A DNA stretch of 45,164 nucleotides. Origin: a virus. Of this stretch, positions 24,327-32,891 are shown in pieces. Position 1 is the stretch's first letter; every line of letters begins with the position of its first letter. Where the stretch lies: IMG/VR virus record IMGVR_UViG_3300015265_000005, positions 1-45,164 of that record; one strand, 5' to 3'. The position numbers and the translations under genes are program-made. Below the pieces are notes generated by a model. That model saw only the letters and a program-made list of their open reading frames with translations, was not told the DNA's origin and did no database searches.

Positions 24327-24749
24327 TTACTTGCGGGAACGGCGTGCACCAGTCGGTGGCGGGGTGTCGATTTTCACAGGCTCAACCGCAACAGTTGGCG
24401 GGGTCTGACCTTCCGCCAAGAAATCGTTGACGGTATCCGGCGCCGAATCGTCGCGGCCTTCCATGTCCGCTGCAGCCAGGTCAGCGTCACGGATGTCAGC
24501 CACCGCGTCAACGGTGATGAAACCGTTCTTTTCGTGCATCAGGAACGTTGGGTCAGTCTTGAGGAATTCCAAGTCCTCATCGGTGACGCTGGTGCCAACA
24601 CCACGAGGGGTGATGATGGTACGGCGGTCAGCGACGTTGGCGCCACCTTTGATAGTGACCTCACGGCCTGCAATGCTCAGGCCACCGGGGGAAAGCTTCC
24701 AATCCGTGTAAGTCACCGAACCGGTCATGGTTGAGAAAATCAATGGCAT
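24327..24749 (-). CDS. Hypothetical structural-region protein
   Basis: A 140-aa protein between capsid and connector. The start MPLIFSTMTGSVTYTDWKLSPGG is beta-rich; the C-terminus is acidic, then Pro-rich and basic (PPPTGARRSRK). I place the start at 24749 (AGGG 7 nt upstream). An in-frame ATG at 24791 also has AAGGG but would put the coding region over the stem-loop at 24777-24802. It may be a head decoration or head-completion protein; no family recognised. Confidence 0.75.
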   Translation of the reverse strand: MPLIFSTMTGSVTYTDWKLSPGGLSIAGREVTIKGGANVADRRTIITPRGVGTSVTDEDLEFLKTDPTFLMHEKNGFITVDAVADIRDADLAAADMEGRDDSAPDTVNDFLAEGQTPPTVAVEPVKIDTPPPTGARRSRK

Positions 24750-24776
24750 GTCAAAGCCCTGCTGTTTTTGGTTGGG

Positions 24777-24802
24777 AAGGGCGCCCAACATAGCACGCCC
24801 TT
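24777..24802. terminator. Stem-loop after the capsid gene
   Basis: AAGGGCG (24777-24783) pairs with CGCCCTT (24796-24802) around a 12-nt loop, just after the capsid stop. There is no T tract. It may protect the 3' end of a processed capsid mRNA. Confidence 0.45.
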
Positions 24803-24811
24803 GACGGTTTG

Positions 24812-25927
24812 TTAAACGCCGGTGTAGCGGTAAACGGCGTATGGGCGGGTGACCATCACACCGGCCAGGGCGTTGGTGTAGTCTTCAACAGTGGTCTTGA
24901 CGCGCTTTTCAATGCCCAGCGGGTGAACCTTGGAAGCGATCAGCTGTTGGATGACCTGACCAGCATCATCGCCGGTGGATTCGACTTTTTCAGCGTACAG
25001 GTACGCCACGTTTGCACCGCCGTTTGCAGCATCCAGTTCCGGCGCATCCTCGGTGCGGCAGTTCGGATAGTTCTCTTTCAGCCACTCACCAACCGTGGTG
25101 GTGCCCAGGTCGTTGGGGATGCTCAGGAACTCGATGACGCTGGTGCCGGTGGCCAACGTGGTCTGCGCCTTTTTCGGGTCAATGTTGCCGCCTGAGCGGG
25201 TACGCAGAGCCGCGAAGCCGGTACGCAGGTCGCGGATGATTTCGAGGAAAGTTTTGTCCATCCACTTGGTGGAACCACCAGCACCGGCAGGCACGGTGTT
25301 GTATGCCAGCAGGCCAGGGTCATTGAGCAGGCCATAGGTGCGGTTACTGCCGTTGTTGTAGCCGAAAAAGCCCAGGCGGTTACGCGAGATTTCCAGGGCC
25401 AGCATGGCCGAATCGCGCTTTTCACCTGCAGCGTTGTCGCGCATCAAAGCTGCGCGGGCGTCTTCCAATGCGCCGATTTGGAAACCCTGCTCGAAGCGCA
25501 CAATGTCGCGTTCTTCAAACGTCGGGTTGTAGCTGGAAAACGGCACGTTGCCGTGGTCGCTGTACGGCACAGCGGCGCCGGTCGATTCCATGACCTTTTG
25601 AACCACGCTGCCCATTTCCCACGAGCCGACAACGCGCTCACCAAGCAGGTCATCGATTTTGCGGGCCGCAGTCAGAATGCGGATGGTGCCAGGCAACCAC
25701 GCTTGGGTGAACTGCAGCAGAGTTGCGGCAGTCGGCGCGGTGATGGCGTTTCCGTCCATCGTGGCAACCATGCGGCGGATATCGTTAGCGGTGATGCCCA
25801 CGCCGATGGAATCCAGGCCCAAGCCGTTGATACCGTGAGCGCGGATTTCTTCCGCAGTGATGTTCATCACGCCGACGTTACGGGCGTGGGTTGTGGAGCG
25901 GATACGGCTCGGTTGCAAGATTGGCAT
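24812..25927 (-). CDS. Major capsid protein (DUF2184)
   Basis: A 371-aa capsid protein of the DUF2184 family with an HK97-like fold. Markers are TLLQFTQAWLPGTIRILTAARKIDDLLGERVVGSWE (about 70-105), FGYNNGSNRTYGLLNDPGL (about 192-212) and the C-terminal YTNALAGVMVTRPYAVYRYTGV. It lies after the cement-like gene and before the connectors. No delta-domain is obvious, and a separate scaffold may come from the DUF2213 gene. Confidence 0.93.
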   Translation of the reverse strand: MPILQPSRIRSTTHARNVGVMNITAEEIRAHGINGLGLDSIGVGITANDIRRMVATMDGNAITAPTAATLLQFTQAWLPGTIRILTAARKIDDLLGERVVGSWEMGSVVQKVMESTGAAVPYSDHGNVPFSSYNPTFEERDIVRFEQGFQIGALEDARAALMRDNAAGEKRDSAMLALEISRNRLGFFGYNNGSNRTYGLLNDPGLLAYNTVPAGAGGSTKWMDKTFLEIIRDLRTGFAALRTRSGGNIDPKKAQTTLATGTSVIEFLSIPNDLGTTTVGEWLKENYPNCRTEDAPELDAANGGANVAYLYAEKVESTGDDAGQVIQQLIASKVHPLGIEKRVKTTVEDYTNALAGVMVTRPYAVYRYTGV

Positions 25928-25941
25928 GATTTGCGGCGCCC

Positions 25942-26463
25942 TTAGTTGGTCAGTTTGATGCAGATTACGTCACCGCCAGCAAGGTCAGTGCCCACGCGGT
26001 ATACAGACGCGTTTGGCACAGCCAGGCTCAGGGCGGGCACTGCGGTTTCAGCGGGCACAGTGGCAATCACACCGGTTGCGATGGTGTAAATCACCTTGTC
26101 ACTGATTTGCGCAGGCGCAGCAACGCTCACCCAAACCATACCCATTTCAAAGAACGTTGCCAGGCTGCCAGGCTTGACCAGCAGGCTTGGGGCCAGTGGG
26201 CCACCGGCTGGGGTGCCGTACGCGATCAGCTCTTTTGGAGTGCCAGCGATACCGCCAAACTGCAGGTCAACGTTGCCAGCGGTATCACCGCCAGGGCCGT
26301 ACAGGCCGGTGTCACGGTTTTTGGTGAAGTAGCGACCAAGCACGCAGTTTGCGGCAGTCGCGGCAGGGTCAATGGTGCCAGGGGTTGCACGCAGTGGGCC
26401 GTCAAACGCCAGCTCACCGGGGATGCCAACACCAATGTCTTTGTTCACGGTTTGCTGAAACAT
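25942..26463 (-). CDS. Capsid cement/decoration protein (Gp24-like)
   Basis: A 173-aa beta-rich protein between protease/scaffold and capsid. The N-terminal FQQTVNKDIGVGIPGELAFDGPLRATPGTI and C-terminal GDVICIKLTN, with NCVLGRYFTKN, fit the phage structural cement protein group that locks capsomers. Its start overlaps the protease stop. Confidence 0.8.
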   Translation of the reverse strand: MFQQTVNKDIGVGIPGELAFDGPLRATPGTIDPAATAANCVLGRYFTKNRDTGLYGPGGDTAGNVDLQFGGIAGTPKELIAYGTPAGGPLAPSLLVKPGSLATFFEMGMVWVSVAAPAQISDKVIYTIATGVIATVPAETAVPALSLAVPNASVYRVGTDLAGGDVICIKLTN

Positions 26464-27065
26464 TATGCTTTGCTCCGTTCGGCCAGTTTTTTGTCCATCA
26501 GCGACGGCTTGCCGTCCGCTGCGTCTTGTGTTGCAACCATGCCGTTGCGCACGGTGGCGTCTTTGCTCGGGTCACCCTTGCCAAGCAGCCAGCCTTTCAG
26601 GCTCGCAACTTCCGAACCCTTGTCTACGGAAAGACCAAGCTTCTTGATGCCGTACGCAGCAACCTCAGCCTCGGTTTTGCCCGAGTGGTCGAATACGCCA
26701 ACGTGTGGCTTGAGCTTGGCTGCCAGGGCCTGGCCACTTTGAATGGCCTTGAACTGACGCAGCACGCGGGCCTCAACAGCGGCATCCATCGCGGCAACGT
26801 TTACCGGGGCGGTGTCGTCGGCGTCCACTGCTGCCACGTCAGCCGCAGCATCGGTTGCAGCAGTGTCAGCCGCTGCGGTGTCGTCGGCATCGGTTGCAGC
26901 AGTGTCATCAGCCGCTGCGGTGTCGTCGGCATCAGCCGCTGCGGTGTCATCAGCCGCTGCGGTGTCGTCGGTGTCTTCCGCGCCAACTGCAGGTGCGTCA
27001 GTCGGTGGCGCCATTTTCTTGATGGCTTCACCAAGTGCTGCCAAGAGTTTGAGGATTTCGTCCAT
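26463..27065 (-). CDS. Candidate nested scaffold protein (internal start in the DUF2213 gene)
   Basis: In frame inside the protease gene, an ATG at 27065 opens MDEILKLLAALGEAIKKM after AAAGG 10 nt upstream. The product would be 200 aa: a short helix, the acidic DDTAAAD repeat and the helical C-terminus. This parallels lambda Nu3 inside C. Evidence is the ribosome site and the domain boundary only. Confidence 0.5.
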   Translation of the reverse strand: MDEILKLLAALGEAIKKMAPPTDAPAVGAEDTDDTAAADDTAAADADDTAAADDTAATDADDTAAADTAATDAAADVAAVDADDTAPVNVAAMDAAVEARVLRQFKAIQSGQALAAKLKPHVGVFDHSGKTEAEVAAYGIKKLGLSVDKGSEVASLKGWLLGKGDPSKDATVRNGMVATQDAADGKPSLMDKKLAERSKA

Positions 27066-27638
27066 TGCGGATGTACCTTTAGTGTCGTTGTGGTCGAGAA
27101 CTGCAACGCTTGGCCCCATCCGCCCGTCATCGACTGACGCAAGGTGATTGCCACGCAGATTCCGTTGTATTAAATCATACTTTTCGCCTTTGTATTCACC
27201 CGGCGCCCATTCATATGCGCACAAGTAACCGAGGGACAAAGGCGTCTTGCCGCTTTCAACTTCATTGCGGTGTGCTTCTGAAAACAATTTGATGTTTGAG
27301 TACACGGTATCGTCAGTGTCATCAAACACAACTTGCTCACCTGTCACGCCCCCAATGCCCTTTTCCTCAGGGCGCATGTAGCCGGTTTCCTCAGGCCCCA
27401 ACATTGTATGGTCATTGATCCAAGGCAACAGCGAGCAACTGAAAAGGAATTCAGGTTTTGCCAGTTCTTCTGCGGGGCGCAGCACCATGTAAATCTTGTC
27501 AGGGTCAAGGCCCTGCTCTTTGATCATGTCTGGCCCGAGGCTTGAGCCCAAGTATGGGAAAACGCCAGCCTTGCTGATTGGGTTGCGCGCAACTTCAAAC
27601 CAGCCGTTGAAATCCTCAACCCGTTGCGTGGTTGGCAT
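26463..27638 (-). CDS. DUF2213 prohead protease fused to scaffold region
   Basis: A 391-aa protein. Residues 1-190 (FNGWFEVARNPISKAGVFPYLG, MVLRPAEELAKPEFL, SLGYLCAYEWAPGEYKGEKYD) are DUF2213, a presumed maturation protease. Then comes a long acidic repeat (DDTAAAD/DDTAATD, about 225-275) and a helical part ending in charged residues, as expected of a scaffold. This protease-scaffold fusion is common in Mu-like heads. A strong internal start (27065) may make the scaffold part alone. Confidence 0.87.
   Translation of the reverse strand: MPTTQRVEDFNGWFEVARNPISKAGVFPYLGSSLGPDMIKEQGLDPDKIYMVLRPAEELAKPEFLFSCSLLPWINDHTMLGPEETGYMRPEEKGIGGVTGEQVVFDDTDDTVYSNIKLFSEAHRNEVESGKTPLSLGYLCAYEWAPGEYKGEKYDLIQRNLRGNHLASVDDGRMGPSVAVLDHNDTKGTSAMDEILKLLAALGEAIKKMAPPTDAPAVGAEDTDDTAAADDTAAADADDTAAADDTAATDADDTAAADTAATDAAADVAAVDADDTAPVNVAAMDAAVEARVLRQFKAIQSGQALAAKLKPHVGVFDHSGKTEAEVAAYGIKKLGLSVDKGSEVASLKGWLLGKGDPSKDATVRNGMVATQDAADGKPSLMDKKLAERSKA
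26815..26985 (-). repeat. GC-rich degenerate tandem repeats encoding DDTAAAD
   Basis: Units of 18-42 bp built on GCCGCTGCGGTGTCGTCGG (plus strand) begin at 26869, 26911, 26935 and 26953. They encode Asp/Thr/Ala repeats of the scaffold linker and remain in frame, so copy number can change without breaking the gene. Confidence 0.9.
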
Positions 27639-28483
27639 TATTCGTCATCCTCGTCATCGTCAAACGTAACTATGGGGCGCATTGTACACCTGCAATTGTA
27701 ATCGTCACCAGGCAGCCCGCGCTCACCGGTTTTCTGATCAATGATAGGTGGGTCATTGATGTCATAGATTCCGCCGTTGAGTCCGCCCTGTGCCGGGGTG
27801 TGCAAGTGATATGGGCGCGGCTCTTGACTCCCGCCAGTGTGCACCCATTCAAACTTGGTGACACCGTTCTGGCGCATCTTGGCGGTATTGATTGCGGTGT
27901 ACGCTTTGCGCGTCTGATCAAGGGCTACGTTCTTTGCGTGCCGCTTAGCCTCGCCATATCGTTGTTCCATTGCGGGCACGAGGTCAGCCAGGCCGTTACC
28001 CTTGCGCAACGAATCGCTCACATCCTGCTTGACCTTCCCCAAGTATTCCTCAGGTATGCGGGTAATGAGGTTCACGTTGTCGGTGATGCGCTGGCTGATG
28101 TCTTTGTTGACGGCTGCGCTGTTCTTCATGTTCAACGTCAGGTCAGCGCTTGTGGACTTCAACGAGCGCTCAAGGTTACTTGTGGCGTTGCGATCAACTC
28201 GGGTGAGCATACCCGTGGCCAATGGCGTGACCTTGCTGGCAAAGATAGACGCCAGGCGTTTGGCGAGCCGCGACCAAAAGTCATCTGCCGCATCTGCCGC
28301 AGCAGTATTTGCAAACTCTGCTTTAACTGCCGTGACAGTCTCACGGTGCATCAGCTCGGTGAGCGCTTCAAGCTCACGAGCGTACGCGGCACCCACCGAC
28401 ACTGCAGGCTTTAGGGTCAGCGCCCGCTTAGACTCAGCGCCTAGCGGGTCTGCCCGTCGCACGAGGCGCACTTTCTTTTTCAC
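27638..28483 (-). CDS. Head morphogenesis protein (Mu F/SPP1 gp7 family)
   Basis: A 281-aa minor head protein. The family core is at the C-terminus: DQTRKAYTAINTAKMRQNGVTKFEWVHTGGSQEPRPYHL, then GDDYNCRCTMRPIV. The N-terminal 150 residues are helical. In Mu and SPP1 this protein binds the portal and enters the head in a few copies. Four-nt overlap with the portal gene. Confidence 0.92.
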   Translation of the reverse strand: MKKKVRLVRRADPLGAESKRALTLKPAVSVGAAYARELEALTELMHRETVTAVKAEFANTAAADAADDFWSRLAKRLASIFASKVTPLATGMLTRVDRNATSNLERSLKSTSADLTLNMKNSAAVNKDISQRITDNVNLITRIPEEYLGKVKQDVSDSLRKGNGLADLVPAMEQRYGEAKRHAKNVALDQTRKAYTAINTAKMRQNGVTKFEWVHTGGSQEPRPYHLHTPAQGGLNGGIYDINDPPIIDQKTGERGLPGDDYNCRCTMRPIVTFDDDEDDE

Positions 28484-30336
28484 AGTGCTGAGCCGCTTTC
28501 TGCGTCAAAGTAATCCGACTCGCCATAGCCGCCCTCAACCAGCTCAGGCGGTACACCATCCAGGCGCGCAGCCTCAAGCGAATGATGCCCATCGATCACC
28601 ACGCGGTACTTTTTGCCGGTCACAACGTCCATGATCACTGGGGAGACTTGTACCGTGTAATCCTTGGTGGCGCGCTTGCCTTCAACAATCTCAGGATCGA
28701 TGCGCAACTGATTGGTGATTAGTTGCGGCTCACCCTCAGCAGCGTCAAAGCCTGGCTGTGCTGGCGCTGGTGGTTGCCCTACCTTTGGCGCGTCAGGTTT
28801 CCCGTCAGCGTCCTCATCGGGGCGCAGAGCCTCAGCAATGCCGGTGTACCCGCTGTCTTTGTCAGCGCGGATACGGTCACGAGCGTCATAGCCGTCAATT
28901 GCACCAGCAGTGACCAGGGCGTCATCAGTCTGCGCTTTGAGCAGATTGATTTCTGCATATTCCTTGGCGGTTGGGGAATCCAGCGGCGCCCAACTAATCA
29001 CGGTTTCCAGCGGCTGCCATTCAACGTCACGCTTGCGCATGGCTGGCAGGATTACACTGTGCATGATGAGTAGGTGGTGCCGCTCAACCAGCTCAGTTGG
29101 GGCGCCTTCCTGTATTGACTCAAGTTCCTCGTGATAGCTTGCCTCATCATACTCACCCGTCGCGTTGAAACCCTTGGGCGCTGTCATCAGCAGCTTTGTG
29201 CCTGGCACGTTTGCCGTTGCCGCGACCAACTGAAACTGACTCATGATCACAACGTCAAGGTCAGCTAGGGTGGTGTCAAACTGTTGGTACTTGTCGTTTG
29301 TGTCACCGATGACGGTAGCGTAATTGTTTTGAAGCTCAGACACCTCAGCGAGCCGCTGCCCGTATTTAGGCCCGAGCGCAATACCTTCCTCAAGCTCAGT
29401 CTGCAGCACAATCGTGCGCTTGGTGAGCGCAAGCTGCGGCGCCTCGTTGGCGGTGCGCTCTGCAGCATAAACCCGCTCCATCACCTTTTGCGGAACGGGG
29501 ATACCGCCGTACAGGTACGCGGGCTTGAGGATGTCGATCACGTCGCCCTCACGATAGATGATCAAGTGCGAACGGTGATACCGCTGGCCATTGATCACCC
29601 AAAACTTTGGCTCATAGAAGTGCATAGAGTCGGGGCGCGTGCTGCCAGCAATGTCAAGCTCAGGGATGCACCAGTAAGGGTCAACCTGCACAATCCCCTT
29701 GTAACTGCCAGGGGTCACCGCATCGATGTTGAACGGCAGTTCATAGTAAGCCGGGTCAGTGCTCTCAACCTTAAAGAAGGCGATGCGCACGCCGAACACC
29801 TTACCCTTGTAGATGAGCTCAACAAGATTTTTGTGAAGCTTGAAACGCTTGTCTAGCCGCTTCATCAGGTTGAGCACGTCGGGTGCTTCAAGGTCACCGC
29901 CGTCAGGTGCGTGAATGTCGAAGCCGTGGCGCATCGCATCACGAGCAGGCACCAGGCAGCATTTATCAATGAGCCAGTGTTGCGCGACCAGGCCCGCAAG
30001 CTGGTGACCAATAAATGTCTGACTGAGGAACCAATCAGTTATTGCCGGTGGCATGCTCAACCCGACTTCACCCGCGCCATACCCCTGCTTGATAAAGCCG
30101 TTTGCCCCCTCGCACGAATCAATGCCGCTATCCATCGCCACGGTGGCCACGGGGTTTGGTGCAACGGTGAACAGGCCGCGCAACTTGTCAGCCAGGCTCA
30201 AACGTTCCGCATGTGGCTTTGCCTCAGACTCACCGGTTGAGAACATCGCAGAGCGCCGGGGTGCTTTGTCGGGCTCATCACTTGGGATGGGGTCACCCTT
30301 TGGCCCAAGCAACCAGTTAAAGAAACGTTTGAACAT
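28480..30336 (-). CDS. Portal protein (DUF1073) with ParB-like C-terminal tail
   Basis: A 618-aa protein. Residues about 65-530 are the DUF1073/HI1409-like portal (VAQHWLIDKCCLVPARDAMRHGF, FGVRIAFFKVES, GGIPVPQKVMERVYAAERTANEAPQL, PGTKLLMTAPKGFNATGEYD). It forms the dodecameric DNA gate. After a Pro-rich linker (about 505-530), the last 60 residues contain YRVVIDGHHSLEAARLDG, which has the GHH.L.AA signature of ParB/sulfiredoxin-like folds. Such a module is unexpected on a portal. GAGGG precedes the ATG. Some relatives of DUF1073 are annotated Acb1-like; the anti-CBASS enzyme is a different small protein, and I see no reason to assign that activity. Confidence 0.9.
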   Translation of the reverse strand: MFKRFFNWLLGPKGDPIPSDEPDKAPRRSAMFSTGESEAKPHAERLSLADKLRGLFTVAPNPVATVAMDSGIDSCEGANGFIKQGYGAGEVGLSMPPAITDWFLSQTFIGHQLAGLVAQHWLIDKCCLVPARDAMRHGFDIHAPDGGDLEAPDVLNLMKRLDKRFKLHKNLVELIYKGKVFGVRIAFFKVESTDPAYYELPFNIDAVTPGSYKGIVQVDPYWCIPELDIAGSTRPDSMHFYEPKFWVINGQRYHRSHLIIYREGDVIDILKPAYLYGGIPVPQKVMERVYAAERTANEAPQLALTKRTIVLQTELEEGIALGPKYGQRLAEVSELQNNYATVIGDTNDKYQQFDTTLADLDVVIMSQFQLVAATANVPGTKLLMTAPKGFNATGEYDEASYHEELESIQEGAPTELVERHHLLIMHSVILPAMRKRDVEWQPLETVISWAPLDSPTAKEYAEINLLKAQTDDALVTAGAIDGYDARDRIRADKDSGYTGIAEALRPDEDADGKPDAPKVGQPPAPAQPGFDAAEGEPQLITNQLRIDPEIVEGKRATKDYTVQVSPVIMDVVTGKKYRVVIDGHHSLEAARLDGVPPELVEGGYGESDYFDAESGSAL

Positions 30337-30347
30337 GGTGAACCCTC

Positions 30348-31937
30348 TTAGAAGCCGGAACGGCGTGCGCGCTTGGAATACAGAATCATAGTCATGTCCG
30401 CATAGTTCGGTGAGCGGCTGCCCTGCGGTGACTTGTCGATCAGAATCTTACCACTACCATTCTGCGACCATGTAGGTTGGCTGAGTTCCTGAGTCAATTT
30501 GGTCAGCGCCTTGCGCGGTATCTTGGTTGAGTCAAGGCTGATGATTTCGTCAGGATCATACGCCAGACCCTCAACAACGGCGCGGTACGTCATCTTAAAA
30601 CGGGTCATCAGACGCCACCATTCTTGAGCCTTGCGGTTTGCAAAAAAGTCCTCGTTGGTGCGGCCTTTGCGCCCGCCCTCACCTTTGATGATTTCCTTTT
30701 CCTTGTCGATGACTTCACCCGAACCACGGAACGGGTTGACCTTCTGCTTTGCCTTGGGGCGCGATTCGTTGAGAACCCTGGCATCACCGCGTACGCCAAC
30801 ACCCAAGCCGTCACTGTCAAAATCCCACTCATCTATACCGTTTTCGTCGGCAAGCTTAAAGCTGTAGGCAGTCGTGGCAAACGTGTCAGAACCCTTGCCG
30901 CTCCAAGCTTCTGCAAAGTCCATGACCACGCCGTGACGGCTGCCAAATGCGTTGAGGTCAATGCCTTCATCGGCAACGTCAAGCGCACCCCGGCGCTCAC
31001 CGGATGGCTTGATTCCCAATTTGACGTGCGCGTCAATTGCGGCCTGCACCCATTCGGATGGAATGAGGATGCCGGACTTGGCGGCAGAGAAATTCAGGTC
31101 AATCTCTTGCGCGACAATCAACGGGTTGTCGATGTCTTCACATTTCTTTTTGTACCACACGTCATCCTTGCGAGGATCAGCGCGCCAGTGAAACCAGAAA
31201 ACCCGGTGCTCAGGCCAGTTCTGCACCTTGTCATAAAACGGGTTGTCGGTGCCGTTGGCAGAGCTCACGCTGATTCGGCAGTTGGTGGTGTTGGATAGCG
31301 AGGCGTCAATCAACAGCGGGCGCGGTTGAAAGGCCGACTCATCGTCAAAGTACAGCGCGGTACGCCCGCCCCGCCCGATGTTGTCACCGGCCTCACCCTT
31401 GATGATGCTCTGCGTTTCGGGGATGTAGAGCTTTAGGTGTGATGAGTGGTCTTTGTTGTTGGAGTCATAACCGCCCCTGAATTCCTCGGGTAAGTGGTTG
31501 AGGAACATCCGCCCTTTATAAAACAGCGTGTCAGGGTCACCCACCTTATCAACGAGGTCTTCTTTGCGCGAGCCAAACCCAATGTTCATGTTGTTGCGGA
31601 AAAGGCACAGCGTTGCTGCAAGCTGCTGACAAACGACCGATAGGCCCATGTCCCGCGACTTTGGCGCAACGCCAGACTCAGACGCACCCCACCGCTCAAG
31701 CACCCACTCAATAAACTCAAGCTGCTTGGGAAATAGAATCATCGGCACCACTGGCGACATTCCGCGCTCAATCAACCGGGGGTCATAGGTAACGCCCCAA
31801 TCACAGATAAAGTCAGCGGGGTTCTCGCGATAGTGAAGCTTGAGCGCGGGGATGACTTCAGGTTGTTTGCGGATAGCGGCCAGGTTCTCTAACCGCTCTT
31901 GGAAAATTGCACGGTAGTCAGGTGTTTTCCAATCCAT
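30348..31937 (-). CDS. terL: Terminase large subunit
   Basis: A 529-aa packaging motor. A deviant Walker A reads KSRDMGLS (93-100) and Walker B is LYFDDE (195-200), with SSANGTDN as a coupling motif. The nuclease part shows ALDVADEG (acidic residues 320 and 323), FDSDGLGVG (about 373-381) and the final SPNYADM, giving the Asp triad of the RNase H-like nuclease. All key residues are present. It starts as TAATG on the DUF1643 stop, 11 nt before the portal gene. A separate TerS is encoded 1.3 kb upstream, an unusually wide gap for the pair. Confidence 0.94.
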   Translation of the reverse strand: MDWKTPDYRAIFQERLENLAAIRKQPEVIPALKLHYRENPADFICDWGVTYDPRLIERGMSPVVPMILFPKQLEFIEWVLERWGASESGVAPKSRDMGLSVVCQQLAATLCLFRNNMNIGFGSRKEDLVDKVGDPDTLFYKGRMFLNHLPEEFRGGYDSNNKDHSSHLKLYIPETQSIIKGEAGDNIGRGGRTALYFDDESAFQPRPLLIDASLSNTTNCRISVSSANGTDNPFYDKVQNWPEHRVFWFHWRADPRKDDVWYKKKCEDIDNPLIVAQEIDLNFSAAKSGILIPSEWVQAAIDAHVKLGIKPSGERRGALDVADEGIDLNAFGSRHGVVMDFAEAWSGKGSDTFATTAYSFKLADENGIDEWDFDSDGLGVGVRGDARVLNESRPKAKQKVNPFRGSGEVIDKEKEIIKGEGGRKGRTNEDFFANRKAQEWWRLMTRFKMTYRAVVEGLAYDPDEIISLDSTKIPRKALTKLTQELSQPTWSQNGSGKILIDKSPQGSRSPNYADMTMILYSKRARRSGF

Positions 31938-32425
31938 TACGCAATCTTAATCATGGTGGTGTTATAGGGAAGCATCAATGGATGCTGCGGCATACCGTTT
32001 TTAGTGTAGCCGAAAACAAAAACAGGCTTGCCGGAACTCATTATCAAATCAAGCGTTCTGGATATGTAAACCCGCAACTGTTTTGGCACTTTGTCAATTC
32101 TACCCCAGCACGGCACAACCACCTGAGCTGAACCAATCAGCCTTTCCAGCGTTGCCCAATTTTCCGGCCCGCACGCATCGGTAACAGCTCTTAGTTCCTT
32201 TACGTCAGTTGCGCGATACGCAAAAACGTTAGCTGCTGTGAAATTACCAAAGCCAGACCAACGGCTAACAAACCCTTTCCACTTGCGCACCGTCGCGTCA
32301 TCAAGCTCAGCATCAGCCGTGGACGGGTTTACGCCAATGAACAGTACCCGCCCTGCATATTCAGGATTTACAACACGGTCAAGCTGATACCGATATTTAC
32401 CGCACGAACTGATGATTGCGCTCAT
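31937..32425 (-). CDS. DUF1643 family protein
   Basis: A 162-aa protein matching DUF1643: KYRYQLDRVV, VLFIGVNPSTADAELDDATVRKWKGF (about 27-52), NVFAYRATDVKEL and a C-terminal beta part. DUF1643 proteins are frequent in phages and have no settled function; NPSTADAxxDDxT is the signature. The start is the ATG at 32425, with AAAGGTG 5 nt upstream; a longer frame from 32455 lacks such a site and conflicts with the coupled gene upstream. Its position between terS and terL suggests a possible packaging or late accessory role. Confidence 0.85.
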   Translation of the reverse strand: MSAIISSCGKYRYQLDRVVNPEYAGRVLFIGVNPSTADAELDDATVRKWKGFVSRWSGFGNFTAANVFAYRATDVKELRAVTDACGPENWATLERLIGSAQVVVPCWGRIDKVPKQLRVYISRTLDLIMSSGKPVFVFGYTKNGMPQHPLMLPYNTTMIKIA

Positions 32426-32595
32426 ACGTTCACCTTTTCTATCCAGTTCCAGCAACCAGGCTCATCACCCTCAGCGCACCGGCAGTGCTCGCCAAGTTCG
32501 CAAACGTAGGTGATGGCCACGGTGCTTGGTTGTTGGTCGTCGGCATCCTGCTGCTTGCCAGCAACATAGACCTCAAAAATTTTGAGCAGGCTCAT
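32422..32595 (-). CDS. Cys-containing microprotein (57 aa)
   Basis: A short gene locked between two ATGA overlaps: its ATG overlaps the stop of the 99-aa gene and its TGA overlaps the DUF1643 start. Both overlaps and an intact frame argue that it is real. The sequence has VCELGEHCRCAEGDEPGC (about 31-48), four Cys and one His that could bind zinc, then a Trp pair. No family recognised. Confidence 0.8.
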   Translation of the reverse strand: MSLLKIFEVYVAGKQQDADDQQPSTVAITYVCELGEHCRCAEGDEPGCWNWIEKVNV

Positions 32596-32891
32596 GGCTC
32601 ACCGCCGACCAGCGCCACCAGCTCAGCACGCAAGTCAATGCCGTTGGTGTCACCCAAACCAAACTCAAGCGCTGAGCTGTACCAGTCGCCAGCATCACGA
32701 ATTTTGATGAGCATGAGGCGCAGCTTTTCGGCGTCTTCCCATTTCACAAACTCACCGTCATGGGTGGTCAGCGCAATGTCAGGGTACGCGGCAGCAACTG
32801 GTGCAACCGGCTCAACCGGCTCACGCGCCGGGTTCTTTGCGTGAAACTCAAGCACCTGCTCAAGCGTCAGGATTTTCAATTCCTCGGTCAT
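32592..32891 (-). CDS. Hypothetical protein (99 aa)
   Basis: Overlaps both neighbours by ATGA. The N-terminus (LTLEQVLEFHAKNPA) and C-terminus (KLRLMLIKIRDAGDWYSSALEFGLG) are helical, linked by a Pro/Val stretch. No Cys, signal or membrane segment. It belongs to a small-gene group between terS and terL; function unknown. Confidence 0.75.
   Translation of the reverse strand: MTEELKILTLEQVLEFHAKNPAREPVEPVAPVAAAYPDIALTTHDGEFVKWEDAEKLRLMLIKIRDAGDWYSSALEFGLGDTNGIDLRAELVALVGGEP

Noticed and set aside
26349-27137. Open frame of 262 codons on the plus strand over protease and cement genes
   Set aside because: Its repeated CGVVGI stretch is only the reverse reading of the DDTAAAD repeat.
28480-30336. 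Anti-CBASS Acb1 activity of the portal
   Set aside because: DUF1073 portals are sometimes labelled Acb1-like, but the protein has full portal features and no clear HxT/HxS nuclease pair.
30624-31298. Open frame of 224 codons opposite terL
   Set aside because: Shadow of TerL; no recognisable domain and wrong orientation for the block.
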